Assembly (NCBI RefSeq): GCF_014644295.1
Contig: NZ_BMKK01000008.1
Location: 62,001 to 126,000, forward strand
DNA from: Emticicia aquatilis
Lineage (GTDB): Bacteria > Bacteroidota > Bacteroidia > Cytophagales > Spirosomataceae
DNA length: 64,000 nt
Reading direction: 5' to 3'
The notes below the pieces were generated by a model. The model saw nothing but the letters and a program-made list of their open reading frames with translations, searched no databases and was not told the DNA's origin. Positions 8,400 to 19,077 of this stretch are shown here, piece after piece. The translations under genes were made by a program, and so were the position numbers. Positions within the stretch are counted from its first letter, which is position 1, and every line of letters starts with the position of its first letter.

Positions 8400-11300
8400 A
8401 TGAAAATATTTATTCATAAATTAAAAAGCCTTGACGGTGTTGGTAGCTATACTAACACTAAAAGGCTTTATACAACATTATCAATTAGCATTTTGCTTTC
8501 ATTGATAAGTTTTATATCAGTTGGACAAGGAACTTTTAGTTGGTTTAATGGTACAACTGGCAATACTTGGGCAGCTACTGATGTGACCAAATCGTACACG
8601 ATTTCGTGTGGTACTGGATGTACAGTTACAGTGACCATGACCATTATTGACCCTAATAATAGGAACTGTGACCCAGATACATATAACACAAATCCATTTG
8701 ATGCTGGGGGAGGATGTTTACCTTACCCTGGAGTAAGTGGACAAACAGACAATGTAACTGGTAATGGAAATATACTTGACCCATGGGATTCTGATTGTGC
8801 TCCGTTTTATACACAGACTAATGGTGCTTATGGCTTGAATTACCTTACATTTGCCATGAACTCGTTTACTCATTTAGAGGATGTTATTGTTAGGTTTACA
8901 TTCTCAAAACCAGTATTTTTAAATGCCTTTACAATTGGAGATATTGATGGAAGAACTTTACTACAAGATAGAAACCAAAATCTAACAGGCTCACCTTCCA
9001 CACTTTCTGTCTATGAATTACCAGGAAATTCATACCAAGATGAGGTAACTGTTACGGCCATAGGTCCGATGGGAAATGTGCCAGTTAATTATAGTGCTTT
9101 AGGAAGCTTACTAACGCAATCAGGTCAAACTGTAAGATGTACTTATGATAATACTGCTACAAATCTAACACCTGATGACCCCAGAGGAACAATAACGGTT
9201 AATACAAGTGATGCTATCACGCAATTAGATATAGCTTATTCAAATGGTCCAGACGATGCAGCTGCTGAACAAGCAAATCCAACTTGGTATAATTGGTGGG
9301 TTAATGGCGGAACATACACTTTATCTGATGGTAGAACGATTACACAACCAGCAAAAGGTGCTACTAACGGTGTAAGTGATAACCAAGCCATTAGAATTTC
9401 TGGATTTACCTTCACGGCTTGTCCAGATTTTGCATTTACTCGTACAAATGCAACGGTTTGTGCTGGAAATACAGCAACAATAGGTATTGTTCCTTCGAAT
9501 GGAGCCACACCATATACATACAGCTGGACTGGACCAAATGGTTTTACTTCTACAAGCCAAAATCCTTCGATTCCAAATGTTACGACAGCACAAGGTGGAA
9601 TATACACTGTAACAGCAATCGATGCAAATGGTTGCACAGGTACTTCTACTGCACAGGTTACCGTCAATCCTTTGCCAACAGCAGGTATTACAGGTACAAA
9701 TAATTTGACCTGTACTACAACGAGCGTGCAACGCACAGCGACGGGTGGCGGAACTTACTCATGGTCAAATGGATTAGGTACATCTGCTACAGTAAATATT
9801 ACTACAGCAGGTACCTACACTGTAACAGTCACAAATTCAACGACAGGCTGTTCAGCTACCGCCACTACGAGTGTAACGTTAAATAATACCCCACCCACAG
9901 CAGGCATTACGGGTACAAATAACTTGACCTGTACTACAACGAGCGTGCAACGCACAGCGACGGGCGGGGGAACTTACTCATGGTCAAATGGATTAGGTAC
10001 ATCTGCTACAGTAAATATTACTACAGCAGGTATTTACACAGTTACTGTGACCGATGCAACAAATGGTTGTACTGCTACTGCCACTACGAATGTAACTTTA
10101 AATAATACTCCACCCACAGCGGGCATTACGGGTACAAATAACTTGACCTGTACTACAACGAGTGTGCAACGCACAGCGACGGGCGGTGGAACTTACTCAT
10201 GGTCAAATGGATTAGGTACATCTGCTACAGTAAATATTACTACAGCAGGAATTTACACAGTTACTGTGACTGATGCAACAAATGGTTGTACTGCTACTGC
10301 CACTACGAGTGTAACATTAAATAATACAGCACCAACAGCAGGAATTACAGGTACAAATAACCTAACCTGTACAACAACGAGCGTGCAACGCACAGCGACG
10401 GGCGGGGGAACTTATTCATGGTCAAATGGATTAGGTACATCTGCTACAGTAAATATTACTACAGCAGGTAATTATACAGTTACTGTAACAGATGCAACTA
10501 ATGGTTGTACTGCTACCGCTACTACGAATGTAACGTCAAGTAATACCTCACCCACAGCAGGTATTACAGGTACAAATAATTTGACCTGTACTACAACGAG
10601 CGTGCAACGCACAGCGACGGGTGGCGGAACTTACTCATGGTCAAATGGATTAGGTACATCTGCTACAGTAAATATTACTACAGCAGGTACCTACACTGTA
10701 ACAGTCACAAATTCAACGACAGGCTGTTCAGCTACCGCCACTACGAGTGTAATGTTAAATAATACCCCACCCACAGCGGGCATTACAGGTACAAATAACC
10801 TAACCTGTACTACAACGAGCGTGCAACGCACAGCGACAGGCGGGGGAACTTACTCATGGTCAAATGGATTAGGTACATCTGCTACAGTAAATATTACTAC
10901 AGCAGGTATTTACACAGTTACTGTGACCGATGCAACAAATGGTTGTACTGCTACTGCCACTACGAATGTAACTTTAAATAATACTCCACCCACAGCGGGC
11001 ATTACGGGTACAAATAACTTGACCTGTACTACAACGAGTGTGCAACGCACAGCGACGGGCGGTGGAACTTATTCATGGTCAAATGGATTAGGGACAGCCG
11101 CAACAGTAAATATTACAACAGCAGGTACTTATACAGTTACCGTGACTGATGCAACAACAGGTTGTACTGCCACTGCTACAACAAGTGTAACAACTGGGGG
11201 AATCACAGGGATTACAGTACAACCAAGTACATGTACTCCTGCTACTAACTCATATAGTGTTTCAGGTAGTATTTCGTTTACGAATCCACCAACAACTGGA

Positions 11301-14300
11301 ACATTAACAGTATCTATTGGTTCACAATCAGTTGTATTCAATGCACCATTTACAAGTCCAATTTCATATACAATAACAAATTTGCCATCTGATGGGGCAA
11401 GTCATACAGTATCGGCCGACTTTAGTACAAGTTCTTGTCCAGTTACGACTACTTATACAGCACCTGTAAGCTGTGCTTGTCCTACTACGACATATCCTAT
11501 TTGTGCGGGAGAGAGCTATACACTTACTGCCCAAGCTGGTTTAGCAAGCTATCAATGGTATTTAATTAATGGAACTGATACAACTGCAATTGCTGGAGCA
11601 AATTCTCAGACATATATAGCTACAGCAGTTGGAAAGTATATTTGGAAAGGTACAAATACTGCTGCTTGTGCAGTAGCATTGTGTTGCCCAGTAAATTTAG
11701 TACAAGGTAATTGCTATGGCAGCATCGGTGATTACGTATGGAGCGATTTGAATAATGATGGCCAACAAACATCAGGTGAACCAGCACTTTCAGGCGTAAA
11801 AGTATATTTACTGAATGCTTCTGGTGTGAAGATAGACTCAACGGTGACTGATGCGACAGGAAAATATTTGTTTGATAGTCTAACGACGGGCAGTTACCGA
11901 GTACAATTCGTAGCCCCAGCAGGAACGATAGCCTCGAAACAAAACACAGGAGCCGATGCGACTGATAGTGATGCCAACAAGTTGGGATTGAGCCAGTTAA
12001 TCAGCATTGACACGAGTAAATTACCGACAGACAGTTTACGCAACAACTTAAACATAGATGCGGGTTTTGTACCAGTAGGTTCAATCGGCGACTATGTGTT
12101 CAATGACAAAGATGGCGATGGTATCCAAGACCCAACGGATGCACCATTAGCAGGTATCAAAGTATATTTATTAGATGCGACGACAGGGGCGAAGTTAGAC
12201 TCGACCGTAACAGGGGTTAATGGTTTATATAAATTTGATAGTTTGCTAACAGGTAACTACAAAGTATCTTTTGTGATACCAGTAGGTAGTGAAGCTTCAC
12301 CTAAGACAGCAGGTGGCGACCCAACAAAAGACAGCAACATCAATCCAAATGGAACAACGGATGTAATAGCAATAGACGCAACGAAACCATTGGGCGACCC
12401 ATTGCGAGACAACACGAGTATAGATGCAGGTATCAAGCCAGCGTACGGCAGCATCGGTGATTACGTATGGAGTGATACCAATAATGATGGCCAACAAACA
12501 TCAGGTGAACCAGCACTTTCAGGTGTAAAAGTATATTTACTAAATGCTTCGGGTGTGAAGATAGACTCAACATTAACTGATGCGACAGGAAAATATTTGT
12601 TTGATAGTCTAACGACAGGCAGTTACCGAGTACAATTCGTAGCCCCAGCAGGAACGATAGCCTCGAAGCAGAACACAGGAGCAGATGCAACTGATAGTGA
12701 TGCCAACAAGTTGGGATTGAGCCAGTTAATCAGCATTGACACAAGCAAGTTACCAACAGATAGTTTACGCAACAACTTAAACATAGATGCGGGTTTTGTA
12801 CCAGTAGGTTCAATCGGCGACTATGTGTTCAATGATAAAGATGGCGATGGTATCCAAGACCCAACGGATGCACCATTAGCAGGTATCAAGGTATATTTAT
12901 TAGATGCCACCACCGGAGCGAAGTTAGACTCGACCGTAACAGGAGTTAATGGTTTATACAAATTTGATAGTTTACTGACAGGTAACTACAAAGTATCTTT
13001 TGTGATACCAGTAGGCAGCGAAGCTTCACCTAAGACAGCAGGTGGCGACCCAACAAAAGACAGCAACATTAATCCAAATGGCACAACGGATGTAATAGCG
13101 ATAGACGCAACGAAACCATTGGGCGACCCATTGCGAGACAACACGAGTATAGATGCAGGTATCAAGCCAGCGTACGGCAGCATCGGTGATTACGTATGGA
13201 GTGATACCAATAATGATGGCCAACAAACATCAGGCGAACCAGCACTTTCAGGCGTAAAAGTATATTTACTGAATGCTTCTGGTGTGAAGATAGACTCAAC
13301 GGTAACTGATGCGACAGGAAAATATTTATTTGATAGTCTAACGACAGGCAGTTACCGAGTACAATTCGTAGCCCCAGCAGGAACGATAGCCTCGAAGCAA
13401 AACACAGGAGCGGATGCAACAGACAGCGATGCCAACAAGTTAGGATTAAGTCAACTAATCAGCATTGACACAAGCAAATTACCGAGTGATACTTTACGCA
13501 ATAACTTACAGATAGATGCAGGTTTCGTACCAGTAGGTTCAATCGGCGACTATGTGTTCAATGACAAAGATGGCGATGGTATCCAAGACCCAACGGATGC
13601 ACCATTAGCAGGTATCAAGGTATATTTGTTAGATGCCACCACAGGAGCGAAGTTAGACTCGACCGTAACAGGGGTTAATGGTTTATATAAATTTGATAGT
13701 TTACTGACAGGTAACTACAAAGTATCTTTTGTGATACCAGTGGGTAGTGAAGCTTCACCTAAGACAGCAGGTGGCGACCCAACAAAAGACAGCAACATTA
13801 ATCCAAATGGCACGACGGATGTAATAGCAATAGACGCAACGAAACCATTGGGCGACCCATTGCGAGACAACACGAGTATAGATGCAGGTATCAAGCCAGC
13901 GTACGGCAGCATCGGTGATTACGTATGGAGTGATACCAATAATGATGGCCAACAAACATCAGGTGAACCAGCACTTTCAGGCGTAAAAGTATATTTACTG
14001 AATGCTTCTGGTGTGAAGATAGACTCAACGGTAACTGATGCGACAGGAAAATATTTGTTTGATAGTCTAACGACAGGCAGCTACCGAGTACAATTCGTAG
14101 CCCCAGCAGGAACGATAGCCTCGAAGCAAAACACAGGAGCAGATGCAACTGATAGTGATGCCAATAAGTTGGGATTGAGCCAGTTAATCAGCATCGACAC
14201 TAGCAAATTACCGACAGATAGTTTACGCAACAACTTAAACATAGATGCAGGTTTTATACCAGTAGGTTCAATCAGTGACTATGTGTTTAATGATAAAGAC

Positions 14301-17300
14301 GGTGATGGTATCCAAGACCCAACGGATGCACCATTAGCAGGTATCAAGGTATATTTGTTAGATGCCACCACAGGAGCGAAGTTAGACTCGACCGTAACAG
14401 GGGTTAATGGTTTATATAAATTTGATAGTTTACTGACAGGTAACTACAAAGTATCTTTTGTGATACCAGTAGGCAGCGAAGCTTCACCTAAGACAGCAGG
14501 TGGCGACCCAACAAAAGACAGCAACATTAATCCAAATGGCACGACGGATGTAATAGCAATAGACGCAACGAAGCCATTGGGCGACCCATTGCGAGACAAC
14601 ACGAGTATAGATGCAGGTATCAAGCCAGCGTATGGTAGTATCGGTGATTACGTATGGAGCGATTTGAATAATGATGGCCAACAAACATCAGGTGAACCAG
14701 CACTTTCAGGCGTAAAAGTATATTTACTAAATGCTTCTGGTGTGAAGATAGACTCAACGGTGACTGATGCGACAGGAAAGTATTTGTTTGATAGTCTAAC
14801 GACAGGCAGTTACCGAGTACAATTCGTAGCTCCAGCAGGAACGATAGCCTCGAAGCAAAACACAGGAGCAGATGCGACAGACAGTGATGCCAACAAGTTA
14901 GGATTGAGCCAGTTAATCAGCATCGACACTAGCAAATTACCGACAGACAGTTTACGCAACAACTTAAACATAGATGCTGGTTTCGTACCATTAGGTTCGA
15001 TTGGTGATTATGTGTTTGAAGATAAGGATAAATCTAATACTCAAACGGCGGGTGATACTCCACTGGCAGGAGTCAAGGTGTATTTACTTAATGCCACAAC
15101 TGGTGCTAAACTTGATTCTACAACATCTGATATCAATGGTTTGTATGTATTCGATAGTTTGGTAGCAGGCAATTACAAAGTACAGTTTGTGGCTCCTTCA
15201 GGAACATTATTGGCTGATAAGGCTTCTGGAACAGATATTACAAAAGATTCTAATCCAAACCCTTTGACTGGAATTACTGATACAATTACGCTTGATACCT
15301 CAAAACCATTAGGCGACCCAGCACGTGATAACAAGACTATTGATGCGGGTATTCAATTAATTCCTGCTTTTGGTTCGATTGGTGATTATGTCTGGACTGA
15401 TACGAATAATAATGGTAAGCAAGATTCGGGCGAAGCTCCGATAGCAGGTGTGAAAGTGTATTTGTATGATGCTACAGGAACAACCAAACTTGATAGTGCC
15501 TTGACAGATGGAGCTGGAAAATACCTCTTTGATAGCTTATTAACAGGCAATTATTTGGTAAAATTCATTGCACCCGCAGGTACAATTGCAGCTAAACAAA
15601 ATATTGGAGCTGATGTAACTGATAGCGATGCAAATGCTTTAGGTTGGTCACAGTTAGTGAGTATTGATGTAACAAAGGCTGAAACTGATACTTTACGTAA
15701 TAATTCACAAATAGATGCAGGCTTTGTGCCAGTAGGTTCGATTGGTGATTATGTTTTCCAAGACAAAGATAATTCTAATACTCAAACCACGGGGGATGTT
15801 CCATTGGAGGGTGTGAAGGTTTACTTACTTGATGCAACCACAGGAACGAAACTTGATTCGACACTAACCGATGCTAATGGCCTTTATAAATTTGATAGCC
15901 TTATAGCTGGTTCTTATAAAGTTCAAGTAGTTATTCCAACTGGAACATTGCCAGCTACCAAAGATACGGGTGGAGATGATACGAAAGATTCTGATATTAA
16001 TCCAACAGGTATTACAGATACAGTTGTAATCGATACCACAAAACCAATTGGCGACCCTGCACGTGACAACACAAGCGTGGATGCTGGTTTACAAGGTATT
16101 CCTCAATATGGTAGTATCGGAGATTATGTATGGTCTGATGCCAATAACGATGGCCAACAGGGCGTAGGTGAATCCCCAATAGCAGGCGTAAAAGTATATC
16201 TTTACGATGGCACAGGTACAATTAAGTTAGATAGTGCAATCACTGATGCTGCAGGAAAATATCTATTCGATAGCCTTCTGACAGGTTCATATAAGATAAA
16301 ATTTGCAACACCAGCTGGTACAGTTCCAACATTCCAAAATACTGGCAGTGATGTAACCGATAGCGATGTAAATGATTTAGGTTGGAGCCAGTTAATCAAG
16401 ATTGATGTAACGAAACCAACGACTGACTCTTTACGTAATAATACACAAATAGATGCAGGCTTTGTTCCACTTGGCTCGATTGGCGATTATGTATTTGAAG
16501 ACAAAGATAATTCTAATACGCAAACGCCAGGCGACCAACCAATAGCTTGTATAAAAGTGTATTTATTAGATGGTGTGACGGGTGTTATTTTAGACAGCAC
16601 AATGACTGATGCCTCAGGTAAGTATTTGTTTGATAGCTTATTAGCAGGAAGTTATAAAATACAATTTGAAGCTCCGATTGGTGGAACTTTTGTAACAAAA
16701 ACTTCTGGAACTGATACAACCAAGGATTCTAATCCTGATGCGACTGGACTAACAGATGCGATTATAATTGATACCACTAAACCATTAGGCGACCCAGCAC
16801 GAGACAATACAAGTATTGATGCTGGTATGAAACTCGTAGGCCCATTTGGCTCGATTGGAGACTACGTTTGGCTCGACACCAACAATAATGGTCAACAGGA
16901 TTCGGGTGAAGCTCCAATTGCAGGTGTGAAAGTTTATCTCTACGATGGTACAGGTTCAGTAATTATGGACAGTACAGTAACTGACGCAGCAGGAAAATAC
17001 CTATTCGATAGCTTATTTACGGCAACGTATAAAATCAAATTTGTAGCACCTGTCGGAACAATCGTTACCAAACAAAATTCAGGTGCAGATGTAAGCGATA
17101 GCGATATTAGCAATGCAGGTTGGTCGCATCCAATTACAATTGATGTAACAAAAGCTGAAACTGATACATTACGCAACAATCTAAAAATTGATGCAGGTTT
17201 TGTACCAGTTGGCTCAATTGGAGATTACGTATTCCAAGATAAAGACGATTCTAATACCCAAACGGCTGGAGATTTACCAGTACAAGGTGTAAAAGTATAT

Positions 17301-18977
17301 TTACTAAATGCAGCTGGTGTTAAGATAGATTCGACGATTACTGATGGAAATGGTTTGTATAAATTTGATAGTTTACTTGCAGGCACATACAAAGTTCAGT
17401 TTGTAGCCCCTGATGGAACAAACATAGTAACTAAAAATTCTGGAACTGATACTGCAAAAGACTCTAATCCAGACCCTTTGACTGGTATCACAGACTCAAT
17501 TGTGCTGAATACAAACGCTCCAGTAGGCGACCCAACTCGTGATATTACACAAGTTGATGCAGGTATCAAAGGACAATTACAGTATGGTTCGATTGGTGAT
17601 TATGTATGGACCGATACTGACAATGATGGTCAGCAAGATTTGGGCGAAGCTCCGATAGCGGGTGTGAAAGTATTGTTGTATGATGCCACAGGAACTATCT
17701 TATTAGACAGCACCACGACTAATGGATTGGGTAAATATTTATTCGATAGCCTACTTACGGGTGATTATCGAGTGAAATTTATTGCACCAGCAGGAATGAT
17801 AGCCGCAAAAGCTAATACAGGAAGTGATGTGACAGATAGCGATGCAAATGCTTTAGGATTATCGCCAATCGTAAGTATTGATGTAACAAAAGCTGAGACA
17901 GATATACTTCGTAATAATCCTCAAATTGATGCAGGTTTTGTGCCTGTTGGCTCAATCGGAGATTATGTTTTTGCTGATAATGATAAATCAAACACACAAA
18001 CAGCAGGCGATACGCCAGTGGCAGGTGTGAAAGTGTACTTACTTGATGCAGTAACGGGTGCGAAGCTCGACTCGACAGTAACGAATATCAATGGACTCTA
18101 TAAATTTGATAGTCTATTGGCAGGAAACTATAAGGTACAGTTTGTGGCACCTACGGGTACGGCATTAGTAACTAAAGATAGCGGTACTGATGATACAAAA
18201 GACTCTGACGCTGATACAACTGGCACAACGGGAACTATTACAGTTGATACTACTAAACCAGTTGGAGATGTTGCTCGTGATATTACATCGGTTGATGCTG
18301 GTTTAACATACAAAGTTGATTTGAAGTTGACAAAAATTGCCACAGGAGATTGTAAACGAAAAGCTGGCGATGTTGTAAGCTTCAAAGTAATGGTTAAACG
18401 TCAAGATTTGATTGTAATCGATGTTGCAGCAACAGTAAAAGATAGTCTATCTGCTAACTTTGAGTTTGTCAGTGCAACTGCAACCGAGGGTACATATAAC
18501 AATGCAACTGGTATTTGGAGTGGTATCTCATTGGCTAAGGGAGATTCAGCGGTCTTGACTCTAAATGCAAGAATCAACCAAGGAGCAACTGGATTGGTTT
18601 GTAACGATGCTTGGATTCAGACTATGGACAAAGATGACTTTGATTCGATTGCTGGAAATAAAGTTGAGTCAGAAGATGATTTTGCCAGAGCTTGTGTGAG
18701 TGTTCCGTTGCCAGTTTGTACGGCACTTGGAGAAAAAGCTGAACTCACAGCACCAGCAGGATATACATCTTATCAATGGTTCAAAAATGGTCAAGCCATC
18801 ACAGGAGCAACGAGTAGTACATACATGGCTACAACTTTCGGTGAATATACCGTAACTGTTAACAACGGAAGTTGTCCATCAACAGGTTGTTGTCCGATTT
18901 ATGTCGATGAATTCTGCGATTGTCCACCAACTATTTGTGTGCCTTTCGTGATTCAAAAAACAAAATCTAAAAAGTAA
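8400..18977 (+). CDS. Giant repetitive surface adhesin with Ig/PKD-like and SdrD B-like repeats
   Basis: 3525 residues. An export helix lies near residues 25-43 (LSISILLSLISFISVGQG). Residues 44-335 are a unique N-terminal domain, possibly the binding head. An Ig/PKD-like module (338-427) leads into seven tandem 73-residue modules (428-938), then a Cys-containing spacer, then 18 SdrD B-like domains (about 1107-3303) as nine A-B pairs, each with DxNxDG- or DxDxDG-type calcium loops (DTNNDGQQTSGE, DKDGDGIQDPTD). A DUF11-like domain (3304-3440), a YQWFKNG Ig-like module and a Cys-rich tail ending VIQKTKSKK follow. Calcium-stiffened stalks of this kind hold an adhesive head away from the cell. 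There is no LPxTG and no clear type IX domain. Confidence 0.85.
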   Translation: MKIFIHKLKSLDGVGSYTNTKRLYTTLSISILLSLISFISVGQGTFSWFNGTTGNTWAATDVTKSYTISCGTGCTVTVTMTIIDPNNRNCDPDTYNTNPFDAGGGCLPYPGVSGQTDNVTGNGNILDPWDSDCAPFYTQTNGAYGLNYLTFAMNSFTHLEDVIVRFTFSKPVFLNAFTIGDIDGRTLLQDRNQNLTGSPSTLSVYELPGNSYQDEVTVTAIGPMGNVPVNYSALGSLLTQSGQTVRCTYDNTATNLTPDDPRGTITVNTSDAITQLDIAYSNGPDDAAAEQANPTWYNWWVNGGTYTLSDGRTITQPAKGATNGVSDNQAIRISGFTFTACPDFAFTRTNATVCAGNTATIGIVPSNGATPYTYSWTGPNGFTSTSQNPSIPNVTTAQGGIYTVTAIDANGCTGTSTAQVTVNPLPTAGITGTNNLTCTTTSVQRTATGGGTYSWSNGLGTSATVNITTAGTYTVTVTNSTTGCSATATTSVTLNNTPPTAGITGTNNLTCTTTSVQRTATGGGTYSWSNGLGTSATVNITTAGIYTVTVTDATNGCTATATTNVTLNNTPPTAGITGTNNLTCTTTSVQRTATGGGTYSWSNGLGTSATVNITTAGIYTVTVTDATNGCTATATTSVTLNNTAPTAGITGTNNLTCTTTSVQRTATGGGTYSWSNGLGTSATVNITTAGNYTVTVTDATNGCTATATTNVTSSNTSPTAGITGTNNLTCTTTSVQRTATGGGTYSWSNGLGTSATVNITTAGTYTVTVTNSTTGCSATATTSVMLNNTPPTAGITGTNNLTCTTTSVQRTATGGGTYSWSNGLGTSATVNITTAGIYTVTVTDATNGCTATATTNVTLNNTPPTAGITGTNNLTCTTTSVQRTATGGGTYSWSNGLGTAATVNITTAGTYTVTVTDATTGCTATATTSVTTGGITGITVQPSTCTPATNSYSVSGSISFTNPPTTGTLTVSIGSQSVVFNAPFTSPISYTITNLPSDGASHTVSADFSTSSCPVTTTYTAPVSCACPTTTYPICAGESYTLTAQAGLASYQWYLINGTDTTAIAGANSQTYIATAVGKYIWKGTNTAACAVALCCPVNLVQGNCYGSIGDYVWSDLNNDGQQTSGEPALSGVKVYLLNASGVKIDSTVTDATGKYLFDSLTTGSYRVQFVAPAGTIASKQNTGADATDSDANKLGLSQLISIDTSKLPTDSLRNNLNIDAGFVPVGSIGDYVFNDKDGDGIQDPTDAPLAGIKVYLLDATTGAKLDSTVTGVNGLYKFDSLLTGNYKVSFVIPVGSEASPKTAGGDPTKDSNINPNGTTDVIAIDATKPLGDPLRDNTSIDAGIKPAYGSIGDYVWSDTNNDGQQTSGEPALSGVKVYLLNASGVKIDSTLTDATGKYLFDSLTTGSYRVQFVAPAGTIASKQNTGADATDSDANKLGLSQLISIDTSKLPTDSLRNNLNIDAGFVPVGSIGDYVFNDKDGDGIQDPTDAPLAGIKVYLLDATTGAKLDSTVTGVNGLYKFDSLLTGNYKVSFVIPVGSEASPKTAGGDPTKDSNINPNGTTDVIAIDATKPLGDPLRDNTSIDAGIKPAYGSIGDYVWSDTNNDGQQTSGEPALSGVKVYLLNASGVKIDSTVTDATGKYLFDSLTTGSYRVQFVAPAGTIASKQNTGADATDSDANKLGLSQLISIDTSKLPSDTLRNNLQIDAGFVPVGSIGDYVFNDKDGDGIQDPTDAPLAGIKVYLLDATTGAKLDSTVTGVNGLYKFDSLLTGNYKVSFVIPVGSEASPKTAGGDPTKDSNINPNGTTDVIAIDATKPLGDPLRDNTSIDAGIKPAYGSIGDYVWSDTNNDGQQTSGEPALSGVKVYLLNASGVKIDSTVTDATGKYLFDSLTTGSYRVQFVAPAGTIASKQNTGADATDSDANKLGLSQLISIDTSKLPTDSLRNNLNIDAGFIPVGSISDYVFNDKDGDGIQDPTDAPLAGIKVYLLDATTGAKLDSTVTGVNGLYKFDSLLTGNYKVSFVIPVGSEASPKTAGGDPTKDSNINPNGTTDVIAIDATKPLGDPLRDNTSIDAGIKPAYGSIGDYVWSDLNNDGQQTSGEPALSGVKVYLLNASGVKIDSTVTDATGKYLFDSLTTGSYRVQFVAPAGTIASKQNTGADATDSDANKLGLSQLISIDTSKLPTDSLRNNLNIDAGFVPLGSIGDYVFEDKDKSNTQTAGDTPLAGVKVYLLNATTGAKLDSTTSDINGLYVFDSLVAGNYKVQFVAPSGTLLADKASGTDITKDSNPNPLTGITDTITLDTSKPLGDPARDNKTIDAGIQLIPAFGSIGDYVWTDTNNNGKQDSGEAPIAGVKVYLYDATGTTKLDSALTDGAGKYLFDSLLTGNYLVKFIAPAGTIAAKQNIGADVTDSDANALGWSQLVSIDVTKAETDTLRNNSQIDAGFVPVGSIGDYVFQDKDNSNTQTTGDVPLEGVKVYLLDATTGTKLDSTLTDANGLYKFDSLIAGSYKVQVVIPTGTLPATKDTGGDDTKDSDINPTGITDTVVIDTTKPIGDPARDNTSVDAGLQGIPQYGSIGDYVWSDANNDGQQGVGESPIAGVKVYLYDGTGTIKLDSAITDAAGKYLFDSLLTGSYKIKFATPAGTVPTFQNTGSDVTDSDVNDLGWSQLIKIDVTKPTTDSLRNNTQIDAGFVPLGSIGDYVFEDKDNSNTQTPGDQPIACIKVYLLDGVTGVILDSTMTDASGKYLFDSLLAGSYKIQFEAPIGGTFVTKTSGTDTTKDSNPDATGLTDAIIIDTTKPLGDPARDNTSIDAGMKLVGPFGSIGDYVWLDTNNNGQQDSGEAPIAGVKVYLYDGTGSVIMDSTVTDAAGKYLFDSLFTATYKIKFVAPVGTIVTKQNSGADVSDSDISNAGWSHPITIDVTKAETDTLRNNLKIDAGFVPVGSIGDYVFQDKDDSNTQTAGDLPVQGVKVYLLNAAGVKIDSTITDGNGLYKFDSLLAGTYKVQFVAPDGTNIVTKNSGTDTAKDSNPDPLTGITDSIVLNTNAPVGDPTRDITQVDAGIKGQLQYGSIGDYVWTDTDNDGQQDLGEAPIAGVKVLLYDATGTILLDSTTTNGLGKYLFDSLLTGDYRVKFIAPAGMIAAKANTGSDVTDSDANALGLSPIVSIDVTKAETDILRNNPQIDAGFVPVGSIGDYVFADNDKSNTQTAGDTPVAGVKVYLLDAVTGAKLDSTVTNINGLYKFDSLLAGNYKVQFVAPTGTALVTKDSGTDDTKDSDADTTGTTGTITVDTTKPVGDVARDITSVDAGLTYKVDLKLTKIATGDCKRKAGDVVSFKVMVKRQDLIVIDVAATVKDSLSANFEFVSATATEGTYNNATGIWSGISLAKGDSAVLTLNARINQGATGLVCNDAWIQTMDKDDFDSIAGNKVESEDDFARACVSVPLPVCTALGEKAELTAPAGYTSYQWFKNGQAITGATSSTYMATTFGEYTVTVNNGSCPSTGCCPIYVDEFCDCPPTICVPFVIQKTKSKK
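9681..11195 (+). repeat. Seven tandem 219-bp coding repeats (73-residue Ig/PKD-like modules)
   Basis: The landmark base before ACCTGTAC recurs at 9707, 9926, 10145, 10364, 10583, 10802 and 11021, exactly 219 bases apart. Each unit encodes AGITGTNNLTCTTTSVQRTA followed by a GGGTYSWSNGLGT segment and a TYTVTVT strand. The last unit loses its linker after SVTTGG. Units 1 and 5, 2 and 6, and 3 and 7 share private variants. Confidence 0.95.
11718..14993 (+). repeat. Four near-identical 729-bp repeats plus a fifth half unit (SdrD B A-B pairs)
   Basis: Unit starts at 11718, 12447, 13176, 13905 and 14634 are exactly 729 bases apart. Each unit is a 360-bp A domain (YGSIGDYVWSD) followed by a 369-bp B domain (GSIGDYVFNDKDGDG). 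Units differ by scattered, mostly silent, substitutions. The fifth A domain continues into diverged pairs that run on to about 18307. Confidence 0.95.
14994..18307 (+). repeat. Diverged SdrD B-like domains (continuation of the repeat array)
   Basis: Nine further domains of the same A-B alternation: A-type starts at about 15372, 16110, 16848 and 17586, with B-type domains between (GSIGDYVFEDKD, GSIGDYVFQDKD, GSIGDYVFADND). Spacing stays near 738 bases, but nucleotide identity to the first array is much lower, so this part is older. Confidence 0.85.
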
Positions 18978-18986
18978 TTAGAAAAA

Positions 18987-19074
18987 AAGAGGCTTTCTCA
19001 GAAGAAAAATTAGATAAATAATAGATAAAATCCCGTTAAATATTATTTAATAATACCTTTTGAGATAGCCTCTT
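18987..19074. terminator. Long-loop inverted repeat between convergent surface-protein genes
   Basis: AAGAGGCTTTCTCAGAAG at 18987-19004 is complementary, with a few mismatches, to the stretch 19056-19074 ending GATAGCCTCTT. It lies between the stop codons of the adhesin and of the ELWxxDGT gene, with an A-run before it, and probably ends both transcripts. Confidence 0.6.
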
Positions 19075-19077
19075 AAT

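Noticed and set aside
12257-14684. Open frames of 65-85 codons on the minus strand, repeated every 729 bp within the adhesin gene
   Set aside because: They recur only because the coding repeat recurs; they have no start signals or protein-like features and lie antisense to a well-supported gene.
9681-14993. Regular repeats resembling a CRISPR-like array
   Set aside because: Periods of 219 and 729 bp, no short repeat with unique spacers, and the whole stretch is one open coding frame of a modular surface protein.
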